From the NCBI GenBank assembly GCA_002493595.1, contig DKZG01000027.1:1-64000 (forward strand): DNA of 64,000 nucleotides, read 5' to 3'. Below are positions 56,111 to 64,000 of the stretch, in pieces. The notes beneath the pieces were generated by a model. That model did not search any database. It saw nothing but the letters and a program-made list of their open reading frames with translations, and was not told the origin of the DNA. The DNA comes from Ruminococcaceae bacterium UBA7080. Its GTDB lineage: Bacteria > Bacillota > Clostridia > Oscillospirales > Acutalibacteraceae. The first letter of the stretch is position 1, and each line of letters begins with the position of its first letter. The translations under genes were made by a program, and so were the position numbers.

Positions 56111-56545
56111 TTAAATTCTCTGAATATAGCCTGTTTTTTCGAAGCGGTTATAACCATTTTTCTGATAAAACCTATGTGTGCTTCGCTTTTTAGAACCGGT
56201 TAAAAGCATCATTTTATAACAGTTATTATCCAGCGCAATCCTTTTCGCATAATCAAGACAACCGGATGCCAATCCCCTTTTCCTATAATCCCTATCAGTC
56301 ACTACATTTTCAATCAGAGCATATGGCTGCTGCTCATGTGTGAGATTGGGTATGATAATGCAAACACAGGAGGAAACAAGCTTTCCGTCCTCCTCTGCAA
56401 CAATAATATGATGATTCTTATCTGCAAGTATTTCTCTAAATAATGCAATATTTTTATCACTGTTTTCCATAGGCTTGTTGCTATGTAAATGCGTATACAG
56501 TTTGCTTAAAGCACAAAAATCATTTTCATTAATTTCTCTTATCAT
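56111..56545 (-). CDS. GNAT family N-acetyltransferase
   Basis: A 144-residue acetyl-CoA-dependent acyltransferase. The CoA-binding motif A is VVTDRDYRKRGLASGCLDYAKRIA near 88-110 (RKRGLAS); the protein ends with a YQKNGYNRFEKTGYI motif typical of the fold's last strands. Acceptor unknown. Single gene. Confidence 0.87.
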   Translation of the reverse strand: MIREINENDFCALSKLYTHLHSNKPMENSDKNIALFREILADKNHHIIVAEEDGKLVSSCVCIIIPNLTHEQQPYALIENVVTDRDYRKRGLASGCLDYAKRIALDNNCYKMMLLTGSKKRSTHRFYQKNGYNRFEKTGYIQRI

Positions 56546-56850
56546 ATTATCACCTAATTAAATGATGGTAAATAAAGTCTATTGTACCGCTCATTATAAG
56601 CATAAATTTTCAAATACTTAACAATTTCTCCTATTACTTCAACTGTAAATACTGTCAACATGGTGATTTTAAACCATTATCTCACAGCATTTATTTACAC
56701 ATTAAGTGTTTATTCTCTTTATCATTTTCCCGATAAAAAGGCATAATACCTATTGTTCGTTTACAATTCTTATGAATCTAGAGTATCACAATAATAAAAA
56801 CAAAGCAAGAAAAAAGAGCATCTCAAATGAGATGCTCTAAAAGCTGTTCA
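56546..56850. other. Gene-free stretch between the GNAT gene and tsf
   Basis: About 300 A/T-rich bases. Apart from the tsf terminator at its right end no promoter pair, RNA fold or short frame with a ribosome binding site was convincing. Confidence 0.5.
56815..56838 (-). terminator. Terminator of rpsB-tsf
   Basis: AGAGCATCTC and GAGATGCTCT with a 4-base loop, followed on the minus strand by TTTTTTC. Confidence 0.88.
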
Positions 56851-57789
56851 TTAACCGTTAATCTGCTTTGCGATTTCCTCTGCGAAGTTCTCTTCTCTTT
56901 TTTCTAAGCCATCGCCTTTCATCATACGGATGAAGCCGTTTGCCTTAATCTCAGTTCCAAGTTCCTTAGCCACAGAGTCAATATAGCCCTTAACTGAACC
57001 CTGGAATAAATCGCCGCGAACAAATTCCTGCTCAACAAGACAGTTTTCTTTATAATACTTGCCCATTTTACCTGCAGCAATCTTAGCAAGAACTGCCTCA
57101 GGCTTTGAAGCCATCTTAGGATCCTCTTTCATCTGAGCAGCAAGGATACCCTGCTCATGCTCAACTACCTCGGCAGGAACTGAATCCCGGTCAAGATAGC
57201 TTGGGTTCATAGCTGCAATCTGCATAGCTACATTTTTGCCCATAGCTTCAAACTCAGGTGTGGCAGCCTTTGACTCATCGGCAACATCAAAGCCAATCAT
57301 AACACCGACTGCACCGCCGCCGTGAATATATGTTGAAGCAATACCATCCATAAGCTCAAAACGACGAACCTTCATATTCTCACCAATAGCAAGAACAAGG
57401 TCATTAAGAGTTTCTGTTACTGTTCTGCCCGTACCGTTGAAGTCTGTTGCACAGAGAGTTTCAACATCAGCAGGATTGGTTGCAATAATTGTCTTTGCAA
57501 CACCCGTTACAAAGTCCATAAACTTTTCATTCTTAGCAACGAAGTCTGTCTCTGAGTTAACCTCAACAACAACACCCTTCTTTGCTGCTTTATCATAATA
57601 CGGAAGAACTACACCCTCAGCAGCAATTCTTGCAGCCTTTTTCTGTGCAGCAGCAAGACCTCTTTCACGAAGATAGTCAATCGCCTTGTCCATATCACCG
57701 TCAGACTCAACAAGAGCCTTTTTACATTCCATCATACCGACGCCGGTCTTCTCACGAAGAGCCTTTACGTCCTGAGCTGTAAATGCCAT
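56851..57789 (-). CDS. tsf: Elongation factor Ts
   Basis: Exchanges GDP for GTP on EF-Tu. DVKALREKTGVGMMECKKALVESDGDMDKAIDYLRERG is the N-terminal UBA-like module; the core has VEVNSETDFVAKNEKF near 76 and GGGAVGVMIGFDV near 155. 312 residues, slightly long. 38 bases after rpsB. Normally pyrH follows, but here an accessory block lies in between. Confidence 0.97.
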   Translation of the reverse strand: MAFTAQDVKALREKTGVGMMECKKALVESDGDMDKAIDYLRERGLAAAQKKAARIAAEGVVLPYYDKAAKKGVVVEVNSETDFVAKNEKFMDFVTGVAKTIIATNPADVETLCATDFNGTGRTVTETLNDLVLAIGENMKVRRFELMDGIASTYIHGGGAVGVMIGFDVADESKAATPEFEAMGKNVAMQIAAMNPSYLDRDSVPAEVVEHEQGILAAQMKEDPKMASKPEAVLAKIAAGKMGKYYKENCLVEQEFVRGDLFQGSVKGYIDSVAKELGTEIKANGFIRMMKGDGLEKREENFAEEIAKQING

Positions 57790-57827
57790 TATATTATCCT
57801 CCTATATGAGATTTATTTTATAATCAA

Positions 57828-58568
57828 TTATTCAGCTGCTTCTTCTGCTGCTTCTTCAGCAGGAGCCTCTTCAGCTGTATCCTTACCGTCACGACCCTCT
57901 ATAACAGCATCAGCCATTGCACCGGCAATAAGCTTTACTGCACGAATAGCATCATCATTACCGGGAATTACATAGTCAATTTCATCAGGATCACAGTTTG
58001 TATCAACAATAGCAACGATAGGCAAACCTAACTTCATTGCCTCTGATACTGCAATTCTCTCCTTACGAGGATCAACGATAAACATTGCGTTAGGAATTTT
58101 CTTCATCTCTGTAATACCGCCGAGATACTTCTCAAGCTTTTCAATCTCAAGCTCAAGACCAACAACTTCCTTCTTAGGAAGAAGATCAAAAGTACCGTCC
58201 TCGCGCATAGCCTTAAGCTGTGCAAGGCGTGCAACTCTGCCGCGGATTGTTTTAAAGTTTGTAAGCATACCGCCGAGCCATCTTGCATTTACATATGGCA
58301 TAGCGCAGCGTTCTGCCTCTTCCTTAACAGACTCCTGAGCCTGCTTTTTTGTGCCTACAAAGATGATTGAACCACCGTCTGCAGCAAGATCGCGAACAAA
58401 CATATAAGCCTCATCAAGCTTCTTAACTGTTTTCTGAAGATCGATGATATAGATGCCGTTACGCTCTGTGAAGATGTATTCAGCCATTTTAGGGTTCCAT
58501 CTTCTTGTCTGGTGTCCGAAATGAACACCTGCTTCTAAAAGCTGTTTCATTGAAACTACATTTGCCAT
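57828..58568 (-). CDS. rpsB: 30S ribosomal protein S2
   Basis: [27 protein letters not shown] at the start and [28 protein letters not shown] near 175 are diagnostic. The tail is rich in Glu and Ala. The ATG at 58568 follows AAAGGAGGAAATT; 246 residues. A structured leader precedes it. Confidence 0.97.
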   Translation of the reverse strand: MANVVSMKQLLEAGVHFGHQTRRWNPKMAEYIFTERNGIYIIDLQKTVKKLDEAYMFVRDLAADGGSIIFVGTKKQAQESVKEEAERCAMPYVNARWLGGMLTNFKTIRGRVARLAQLKAMREDGTFDLLPKKEVVGLELEIEKLEKYLGGITEMKKIPNAMFIVDPRKERIAVSEAMKLGLPIVAIVDTNCDPDEIDYVIPGNDDAIRAVKLIAGAMADAVIEGRDGKDTAEEAPAEEAAEEAAE

Positions 58569-58680
58569 TATAATTTCCTCCTTTAAGGTTAAATCCTCCG
58601 CATTTAGCACGGCAAAAGCCTTGTTTATAACCTAAGGCTTAGCTGAAATGCGTGTGTATTCGCGTCCATTTTCACGAATG
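58569..58680 (-). promoter_or_regulatory. Structured rpsB leader, possible S2 autoregulatory RNA
   Basis: The roughly 110-nt untranslated leader contains ATTCGTG/CGCGAAT, AAGCCTT/AAGGCTT and an enclosing GCATTT/AAATGC pair. Leaders bound by S2 are known in several bacterial groups; no exact family could be assigned by eye. Confidence 0.4.
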
Positions 58681-58687
58681 CTGGAAC

Positions 58688-58716
58688 ATTATAACAAAAA
58701 AGACCTGAAAAATCAA
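58688..58716 (-). promoter_or_regulatory. Predicted sigma-A promoter of rpsB-tsf
   Basis: On the minus strand TTGATT (complement of 58711-58716) and a perfect TATAAT (complement of 58688-58693) have a 17-base spacer, giving a start near 58681. Confidence 0.7.
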
Positions 58717-58747
58717 GCCTTTTTTAATATAAATTATGTAATTGCCA

Positions 58748-59389
58748 TCACGCTTTGACACGGTGCTTCTTTTTCACAAACACAATCAATACAAAAATAA
58801 AACCGGATAATATTAAAGGTAAATAAGTTGTTAAAAAAACCGTAAAATCCAATTTATCATAATTTTGATAAAACGGAAAAAATCCAAAATCCATCAGAGT
58901 ATTAATCAAATCATATAAAAGGATTATCATTGCCGTAATTGCCGCTGACTTTGACAAATATAACACCAACATAGATAAGCCATAATAAAAAACAGACGCA
59001 AATACGATTTTTAAAGCAAAGCCGATAAAATCATCAATACAATAAAAATGCAAAAGTGCAACTGCAAATGCATCAATTAAAAATATTATAAAGGTGACAA
59101 AAGAAACGATAAATCTTTTTTTATTATTATAAAAGAAAAATATATCTCTTGTTTTATTCGAAAAAAACATATCCGTGATAAAAACGCAAACCCATACGGA
59201 AAACACCGGCAAAAAGAAAAAGTTTAACTGCTGTATGTCTGCATCTGCACCGTTTGGTGTAAGCTTATGCAAAAGCAAATTTAAAGCCGGTGTTAAAAAA
59301 TTAAGGATAACAACAGGCAAAATCCACATACCATGAATAGATTTAAAAAAGTAGTAATATTTTTTTAGTTCAGATTTTCTATGAAGCAT
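58748..59389 (-). CDS. ABC-2 type permease, last gene of the peptide-ABC locus
   Basis: A 213-residue protein with about six hydrophobic segments (MWILPVVILNFLTPALNLLL, FIIFLIDAFAVALLHFYC, IILLYDLINTLMDFG). No strong family signature beyond an ABC-2-like permease pattern. It overlaps the ATPase gene by 25 bases and so is coupled to it. With the larger permease it could form the channel of one exporter, or it could be an immunity protein. Confidence 0.75.
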   Translation of the reverse strand: MLHRKSELKKYYYFFKSIHGMWILPVVILNFLTPALNLLLHKLTPNGADADIQQLNFFFLPVFSVWVCVFITDMFFSNKTRDIFFFYNNKKRFIVSFVTFIIFLIDAFAVALLHFYCIDDFIGFALKIVFASVFYYGLSMLVLYLSKSAAITAMIILLYDLINTLMDFGFFPFYQNYDKLDFTVFLTTYLPLILSGFIFVLIVFVKKKHRVKA

Positions 59390-60198
59390 AAATATCCATC
59401 CTCTACTGTCGGATTAAGAGGCAAAGCATTAATCGGTTCTTTACATATCACTTTTTCATAATTCTTATTGTCTACAGTTACAGCACCCATTGAATAAAAG
59501 CGGCATGTAATCTCATCAAGATTTTCAACGGCAAAAACCTTGCCGTTCGCAACATGAGCTAATTGCGCACAGGAATCAAACTGCGTAACATTGCCATTAA
59601 TTAAAATCAATATTTTATCACATAGTGCTTCTATATCCGTTATAATATGCGTTGACAAAACAACACATCGGTTATTTTTAACCCTTCTGACAACATTTTT
59701 AAAATTAAGCCTTTCCTCGGGGTCAAGACCTGCTGTAGGTTCATCAAGCAGCAAAATATCAGGATTTCCTATTAAAGCCTGTGCAATTCCAAGCCTTCTC
59801 TTCATTCCGCCTGACAGATTTTTAACCATAGCATCCTTATGATAAATCAGATTTAAAGAAGTTAAAAGCTCTTCTATCTCTGCATCTGTAATTGCATATT
59901 TTTTTAAATTCGCAAAAAAACGTAATACCTCGCACGGCGTAAGCTCATTAAAAATATCAAAGCTTTGCGGAAGATAGCCAATATGGTCTAAATAGCTGCC
60001 GGTTTCGCTATCGCCGTGCACATAGCTTATTTTCCCGCTATCCAGCTTCTCAACCTCCGTTATGCAGCGAAGCAGTGTCGTCTTGCCGCTGCCGTTTTTG
60101 CCAAGCAAGCCATATGTACAGTTATCTAACTGCAAAGAAATATTATCAGCAATAACAATTGATTTGAATTTTTTATTTATATTTTGTAGTCTAAGCAT
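59365..60198 (-). CDS. ABC transporter ATP-binding protein of the peptide-ABC locus
   Basis: Walker A GLLGKNGSGKTTLLR near 33, signature NLSGGMKRRLGIAQAL near 128, Walker B ILLLDEPTAGLDPEERL near 150 and H-loop STHIITDI are all intact. The ATG at 60198 follows AGGTGATAAAT; it overlaps the big permease gene by 8 bases. 277 residues. Powers the flanking permeases. Confidence 0.92.
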   Translation of the reverse strand: MLRLQNINKKFKSIVIADNISLQLDNCTYGLLGKNGSGKTTLLRCITEVEKLDSGKISYVHGDSETGSYLDHIGYLPQSFDIFNELTPCEVLRFFANLKKYAITDAEIEELLTSLNLIYHKDAMVKNLSGGMKRRLGIAQALIGNPDILLLDEPTAGLDPEERLNFKNVVRRVKNNRCVVLSTHIITDIEALCDKILILINGNVTQFDSCAQLAHVANGKVFAVENLDEITCRFYSMGAVTVDNKNYEKVICKEPINALPLNPTVEDGYLCFIENLN

Positions 60199-62086
60199 AT
60201 TTATCACCTATATCAGATAAAAATTGTTTCACACTTCTTTGATCTGTATCATCAATTAAATATTTATTTATCTCCTTCTGCAGAGTCTTTTTATCGCTCG
60301 CGCTGAATTTCTCCAAAAGCGAAATAATGTGTTTTTCTTCATCAGAAGCATTTTCTTTTAAAAATTCAATATAGTTGTAGTCTGCATTTTCATCCAAAAT
60401 TGCTTTGGAGGTTGTATAAAAATCCATTTTATCAACACTTATTTTTGAATAAAAAGACATTTTTTCCATATCAAAAATCGAATTTGTAAATATATAATCC
60501 TCACGCGTTCTGCATGCTTCAAACTCGGTTAAATTTATGCTGGGAACCACAAATATTTTTTTAATCTGAGGATTCTTTTTCAGATATGCTTCTAAATTCT
60601 CATTCATATTCTCCGATGTATAGAGATTTGAAAAATAAGGGTAAATTACTTTGGCACCGTTTATTTCAGCATCTTTTAAATAGCCGCTGAGAATTGTTAA
60701 TGAGTCGGATTTTCCGCTGAATTTATTTTTTTCCATCTCATTAAGGCTGCAATATGTTGTTTTAGGCAGATTGAGTTCAACATTGAATTCAGTATTATAA
60801 GGAAGTTTAACATCTAAAAATCCCAGCTGTGAGTCAGCATCATACATCTTATAAAATCCCGGCAGGGGGTAAAATGCAAAATTGCCCGGAAGAAATGTAC
60901 CGACATAGCTGCTGTAGTATTTATTTGAAGCACCGCTGTACTCAATTTGGATATACTCTGTATCTGAGCCGTTATTATATATTGTTAAATAATCATGCTT
61001 CTGTTCATATTTTAAAGCATCACCCTTTTGATTCGTGACGTTTGACACCTTGTAGCCGTGATATAAAGTAAAAATATATTCTTTTAAATCCTTTTTATCA
61101 ATATAAATCTTTGCGTCAGCCTTTAAATTCAAAAAGGATGAGAATTTCAAATCATATTTTAATGCTTTGAATTGTGCCTGCCTTTCATTCTGACAATCCG
61201 GATGATTAGCATAATAGCTATAATCGGCAGCAGCTCCTGAAGCACCCAAATTCATTCTCGGAAACGACATCGGGGTAAAATATACAGTCAGCATTAAGGC
61301 ACATACCACAAGACTGATGCCTGATTTAATCCACTTTTTACCTTTCCTTTTATCATTTGCAATCACCAGCACAAATGCAGAAAGGAAAATCCAAAACAAA
61401 TAATGCGCTATCTTATCTAATTCAATTATTGTACCGGTATGTGCAACAGGTGACCATCCGTAAGAACTGGAAAGAAGATTAAAAAAGCGGAGTATTTTAC
61501 TCAAATCATATCCGGTCATATTATAAAGACCCGCAGAATACCGATCGACTATAGAGGTTTCGGCAAGTACAAAGAATATCATTATAAAATAAGCAATATA
61601 CTTTTTCGCCGCAGCCGAAAGCATCATTCCGATACAAGAAGCCGCCAGCAGAGGAAGCAAAAAGTTTAGTACTATTACCAATAAGGCATAAAAAAGCATG
61701 CTTATATTAAAATGAAAAAAAATTGCTATATTGATAACATTAAAAAGAATTGCTGCACCGGTAAGAATAAGTATGTAAGATACAATCAGTTCAACAGCGG
61801 AAGCATAAACACTCATTATGCCCCTGCCGTTAACGGCAAATGTTTCCTTATAAGGCTTAATTCTGCTAAAGAAATCAAATGAGAAAAACATAAAAAATAT
61901 GATATAAAAAGGATGCAGATATATAGTATTATATAAAGATAATGATAAATCCTGTGCCTTATCGCGAAAAGCAAAAATCAATGTATACAGCTGAAAGGCT
62001 GCAAACAGTACAAGCCCTGCTATCAGCATCGCCTTTTGAAACTTATTTCGTTTTAATGTCTGCAATAATAATTTGTAATTCGTCAT
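60191..62086 (-). CDS. ABC-2 permease with large extracytoplasmic domain
   Basis: 631 residues from the ATG at 62086, behind AGGGGAT. Residues about 15-290 hold seven or so membrane helices (MLIAGLVLFAAFQLYTLIF, FYIIFFMFFSFDFFSR and others). The rest is a beta-rich soluble part (QFKALKYDLKFSSFLNLKADAKIYIDKKDL, FLPGNFAFYPLPGFYKMYD) that resembles the N-terminal sandwich of M1-family peptidases found fused to some ABC-2 permeases. No HExxH zinc motif is present, so it is not an active peptidase. It follows the secreted peptide gene after a strong hairpin. Export or immunity is inferred. Confidence 0.78.
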   Translation of the reverse strand: MTNYKLLLQTLKRNKFQKAMLIAGLVLFAAFQLYTLIFAFRDKAQDLSLSLYNTIYLHPFYIIFFMFFSFDFFSRIKPYKETFAVNGRGIMSVYASAVELIVSYILILTGAAILFNVINIAIFFHFNISMLFYALLVIVLNFLLPLLAASCIGMMLSAAAKKYIAYFIMIFFVLAETSIVDRYSAGLYNMTGYDLSKILRFFNLLSSSYGWSPVAHTGTIIELDKIAHYLFWIFLSAFVLVIANDKRKGKKWIKSGISLVVCALMLTVYFTPMSFPRMNLGASGAAADYSYYANHPDCQNERQAQFKALKYDLKFSSFLNLKADAKIYIDKKDLKEYIFTLYHGYKVSNVTNQKGDALKYEQKHDYLTIYNNGSDTEYIQIEYSGASNKYYSSYVGTFLPGNFAFYPLPGFYKMYDADSQLGFLDVKLPYNTEFNVELNLPKTTYCSLNEMEKNKFSGKSDSLTILSGYLKDAEINGAKVIYPYFSNLYTSENMNENLEAYLKKNPQIKKIFVVPSINLTEFEACRTREDYIFTNSIFDMEKMSFYSKISVDKMDFYTTSKAILDENADYNYIEFLKENASDEEKHIISLLEKFSASDKKTLQKEINKYLIDDTDQRSVKQFLSDIGDKYA

Positions 62087-62106
62087 TGTGATTATCCCCT
62101 GTTTGC

Positions 62107-62135
62107 GCCTGCATCGGCATAAAACCGATGCAGGC
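62107..62135 (-). other. Intercistronic hairpin between peptide gene and permease
   Basis: A perfect 11-bp stem (GCCTGCATCGG/CCGATGCAGGC) with a 7-base loop, 10 bases after the peptide stop codon. No T run follows, so it is probably an mRNA stabiliser or partial attenuator allowing more peptide than transporter. Confidence 0.65.
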
Positions 62136-62144
62136 AATATTGAT

Positions 62145-62531
62145 TTAAGCGTTTCTGATATAGCCCCAGGCATCACAGCCCTTGGCATTTGTTCCTTCAG
62201 GATTCAGCTTAATAAACCAATCTGTTTCATAACCTAAAACATTTGTCTTGACCTCTGACAAATTTTTGCCTACACCCACAGTACGAGAGGTATCGGTAAC
62301 CCATATTCCGCCTTTTTTGCATCTTGCAATAAAATGCACTCTATGATCCGAAGAGGAGCTGTTGTTTCCCCAAAAATATTTATATGTTCCGTGAACATTG
62401 GAGCTTGAGTTAACCGTTTGCGTTTTGGTTAAATGAACGGATACATAAGCTGCATCTGCTGTCATGGCACCGATTGGCAGCAGCATAAGCACAGCTATCA
62501 TAACAGTAAGTAATTTTTTTGAAAGTTTCAT
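62145..62531 (-). CDS. Secreted two-cysteine peptide, possibly lactococcin 972-like
   Basis: 128 residues with a clear signal peptide (KLSKKLLTVMIAVLMLLPIGAMTADA, cut likely at ADA-AY). The mature part of about 100 residues is polar, Ser/His/Trp/Gly-rich (WGNNSSSSDHRVHFIARC, GGIWVTDTSRTVGVGKNLSE) and has two cysteines that could form one disulfide. Its first gene position before a two-permease ABC unit, and the GNNSSSSDHRVHF...GVGKNL pattern, recall lactococcin 972 family loci, but similarity is weak and by eye. AAGGAG precedes the ATG at 62531. May be a bacteriocin, toxin or signal. Confidence 0.7.
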   Translation of the reverse strand: MKLSKKLLTVMIAVLMLLPIGAMTADAAYVSVHLTKTQTVNSSSNVHGTYKYFWGNNSSSSDHRVHFIARCKKGGIWVTDTSRTVGVGKNLSEVKTNVLGYETDWFIKLNPEGTNAKGCDAWGYIRNA

Positions 62532-62613
62532 AATAATTCTCCTTAATTTTATAATGTAGCATGTATTTTTATTGTCGAAATGAAATACAGATTTTAAAAC
62601 ATCGGCCACACCT

Positions 62614-62700
62614 CTTTCACTGAAATTTAATAAAGCTTTATTGTTTATGAAAGTATAAATCTATCCTCTCATAAATATAAGTGTATTTCTTCAGTGAAAG
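62614..62700 (-). promoter_or_regulatory. Distant inverted repeat in the peptide gene leader
   Basis: CTTTCACTGAA (62614-62624) and TTCAGTGAAAG (62690-62700) form a perfect 11-bp inverted repeat separated by 65 bases, between the predicted promoter and the peptide gene. It could be an RNA stem or two operator half-sites. Confidence 0.45.
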
Positions 62701-62784
62701 TAACAAAATTTAATATTGAATTTTATAAAACCACTATGAATTTGAATTGTTAAAAATATATTTACATAAAATAGTTTATGTTAT

Positions 62785-62814
62785 AATATAAACATAATTT
62801 TCAGTATTTGTCAA
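62785..62814 (-). promoter_or_regulatory. Predicted promoter of the peptide-ABC operon
   Basis: On the minus strand TTGACA (complement of 62809-62814) is followed after 17-18 bases by TTATAT/TATATT (62785-62791). It lies directly downstream of the TetR gene's terminator and leaves a leader of about 250 bases. Confidence 0.55.
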
Positions 62815-62853
62815 TGTTAAATTAATATGTTATTCAAATAATGTTTTACAAAA

Positions 62854-62887
62854 AAAGCCTTGCAATCGCTTGATTGCAAGGCTTTTT
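62854..62887 (-). terminator. Terminator of the TetR regulator gene
   Basis: AAAGCCTTGCAATC and GATTGCAAGGCTTT with a 4-base loop, flanked by A and T runs on both sides. Confidence 0.88.
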
Positions 62888-62896
62888 TCTGTAATA

Positions 62897-63481
62897 TTAC
62901 AATTTTGATCGCATTATCGCAAGCTTTTTACAGGAGTCTACAATACTTTTTATATGCATTGTAAGTTCCTTAGGTGTCTCCTTCATTCCGCTTGATGCCC
63001 ATTTTAAGACGATACCTGAAATCCCGTAGCCAAAAAACTCTGCCAAAAGCTTATTTTCCTTTGTATCCTTAGGCTGTAAGCCATTCTCACGCTCGATATC
63101 GTCAAAAGTTTGTTCAAGTCTGTCAACCACCAGATTGCTTATGTAATTAAAAAGAACCTCAACATTAATTTTCAGTGCACTCTGATAAAAGCTTTTCTGA
63201 GCTCTCATATCTGTAAACATAGATGACAGTTTGTCATACATATTATCCAAGGAAAAATCCTCGGTAAGAGGTTCAATAATTTCTCTGCGGCATATCCAAT
63301 TAAGCAATTCATACTTATCAGCAAAATGATAGTAAAACGTCTGACGGTGAACACTGCAGTAATTTGTTATATCGGAAACCGAAATTTTCTCAAATGATTT
63401 TAATTCCATCAAGGATTTAAGAGCATCGGCAAGTTTTATTTGCGTGATTTCGGAACAGGTTAAGCTTTTATCTTCCGTCAT
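62897..63481 (-). CDS. TetR/AcrR family transcriptional regulator
   Basis: The N-terminal helix-turn-helix is seen in TQIKLADALKSLMELKSFEKISVSDITNYCSVHRQTFYYHFADKYELLNWI (about 13-63). The C-terminal helical domain resembles the DhaS-like TetR group. The ATG at 63481 has AAGGAG seven bases upstream; an ATG two codons earlier is too close. 194 residues. Lies between pyrI and the peptide-ABC locus in the same direction, so it may regulate that locus. Confidence 0.88.
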   Translation of the reverse strand: MTEDKSLTCSEITQIKLADALKSLMELKSFEKISVSDITNYCSVHRQTFYYHFADKYELLNWICRREIIEPLTEDFSLDNMYDKLSSMFTDMRAQKSFYQSALKINVEVLFNYISNLVVDRLEQTFDDIERENGLQPKDTKENKLLAEFFGYGISGIVLKWASSGMKETPKELTMHIKSIVDSCKKLAIMRSKL

Positions 63482-63492
63482 ATTCATTCTCC

Positions 63493-63912
63493 TTAAAAAC
63501 TACTGCTTTCCTTCGTTTCGCAGTAAAGGCAGCGATATGTACCGATATCGTCTGTCAATTTAAATATGTGGCTGATCGGTTCATTATTACATATACAGCG
63601 GGGATTAGGACATTTGATTACATCCTTAAGTTCTTTTGGCATGGAAAGCATCCGCTTTTCAACTCGCCGGCTGTTTTTAATTACGTTAACTGTTGCCTGT
63701 GGCGCAATATAAGCAATCAAGTCCAAATCAAGTTCAATCAAATCATTGATTTTTATAATATCCTTAGCTGAGTCTTTTTTTGATTTTGCATTGGTTATAA
63801 TCGCAACCTGACAGGAAAGCTCACTGAGCTTCAAAATCTCATAAACGCGCATACCCTTGCCGGCAGGAATATGGTCAATTACATAACCATTTTCAATAGC
63901 ATCAATATTCAT
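63493..63912 (-). CDS. pyrI: Aspartate carbamoyltransferase regulatory chain
   Basis: Binds CTP/ATP and controls PyrB in pyrimidine synthesis. N-terminal allosteric domain (AIENGYVIDHIPAGKGMRVYEIL) and the zinc domain with KCPNPRCICN near 105 and YRCLYCE near 130 giving four cysteines. The ATG at 63912 overlaps the pyrB stop (TAATG) and is preceded by GGGGAGG. 139 residues. Confidence 0.95.
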   Translation of the reverse strand: MNIDAIENGYVIDHIPAGKGMRVYEILKLSELSCQVAIITNAKSKKDSAKDIIKINDLIELDLDLIAYIAPQATVNVIKNSRRVEKRMLSMPKELKDVIKCPNPRCICNNEPISHIFKLTDDIGTYRCLYCETKESSSF

Positions 63913-64000
63913 TAAAGAATACCTCCCCATTCAAGCAGTCTTATAATCAGTGCCATTCTTATATATTTCCCGTTAAGCGCCTGAACAAAATACTTGGCCC
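63912..64000 (-). CDS. pyrB: Aspartate carbamoyltransferase catalytic chain, 3' end only
   Basis: The last 28 codons are present and translate as a PyrB C-terminus (AKYFVQALNGKYIRMALIIR then LLEWGGIL); the rest lies beyond the window edge. Operon with pyrI is shown by the shared base at stop and start. Confidence 0.85.
   Translation of the reverse strand, partial: AKYFVQALNGKYIRMALIIRLLEWGGIL

Noticed and set aside
62145..62531. Firm assignment of the secreted peptide as lactococcin 972
   Set aside because: Resemblance is partial and by eye; locus layout supports it but a profile search is needed.

Overview
The window reads as chromosomal DNA of an endospore-forming, low-GC Clostridia bacterium, most likely of the Ruminococcaceae/Oscillospiraceae type. 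The evidence is a PolC-type replicase, a T-box leader on valS, the spoIIAA-spoIIAB-sigF operon, yabP/yabQ, rubredoxin, a CmpB-family membrane protein, a BspA-like surface protein, and clear sigma-A promoters with AGGAGG-type ribosome binding sites. No CRISPR array, insertion sequence, prophage, rRNA or tRNA gene was seen. The window starts upstream of metA and ends inside pyrB.

Left part (1-14.6 kb): metA; a sugar O-acetyltransferase; T-box-valS-folC; the spoIIA operon for forespore sigma F; a 0.75 kb gap holding a candidate large structured RNA on the minus strand; a DUF1292 protein followed by a candidate 6S RNA; cca; a CmpB-like protein; a Na/Pi cotransporter; a GntR-ABC transporter operon with its own operator; and rubredoxin.

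Middle part, read right to left on the minus strand (14.6-27.3 kb): the conserved sporulation/division block (spoVB-like flippase, mazG, hup, rqcP, yabP, yabQ, divIC/ftsB), then a lone fumarase alpha subunit, a THUMP methyltransferase, phosphoglucomutase, an old-yellow-enzyme family oxidoreductase, an Nfu-like protein, a GH38 alpha-mannosidase and a small membrane protein.

From 40.7 to 27.9 kb on the minus strand lies one long, tightly coupled gene string: a hisZ-hisG fusion, hisD, a ComEC-type hydrolase with a DUF3006 protein, hisB, hisA, hisI, hisE, recJ, relA, dtd, a metallo-beta-lactamase hydrolase and hemZ. Many junctions overlap stop to start. Histidine synthesis is thus physically linked to the (p)ppGpp synthetase. 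hisH and hisF are missing from their usual places.

From 51.7 to 40.8 kb lies the housekeeping string pyrH-frr-uppS-(unknown)-cdsA-dxr-rseP-ispG-polC, making UMP, isoprenoids and phospholipid precursors and ending in DNA polymerase III. This PolC appears to lack the inserted proofreading exonuclease domain. rpsB-tsf, normally just upstream of pyrH, is separated from it by an accessory block (BspA-like Cys-module protein, SGNH hydrolase, XRE regulator, GNAT).

Right end (58.7-64 kb): a TetR regulator, a secreted two-cysteine peptide followed by an ABC transporter whose first permease carries a large ectodomain (a possible bacteriocin or toxin export/immunity system), and pyrI with the 3' end of pyrB. 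The strongest candidates for something undescribed are the roughly 560-nt RNA at 7.48-8.04 kb, the exonuclease-less PolC and the peptide-ABC locus.
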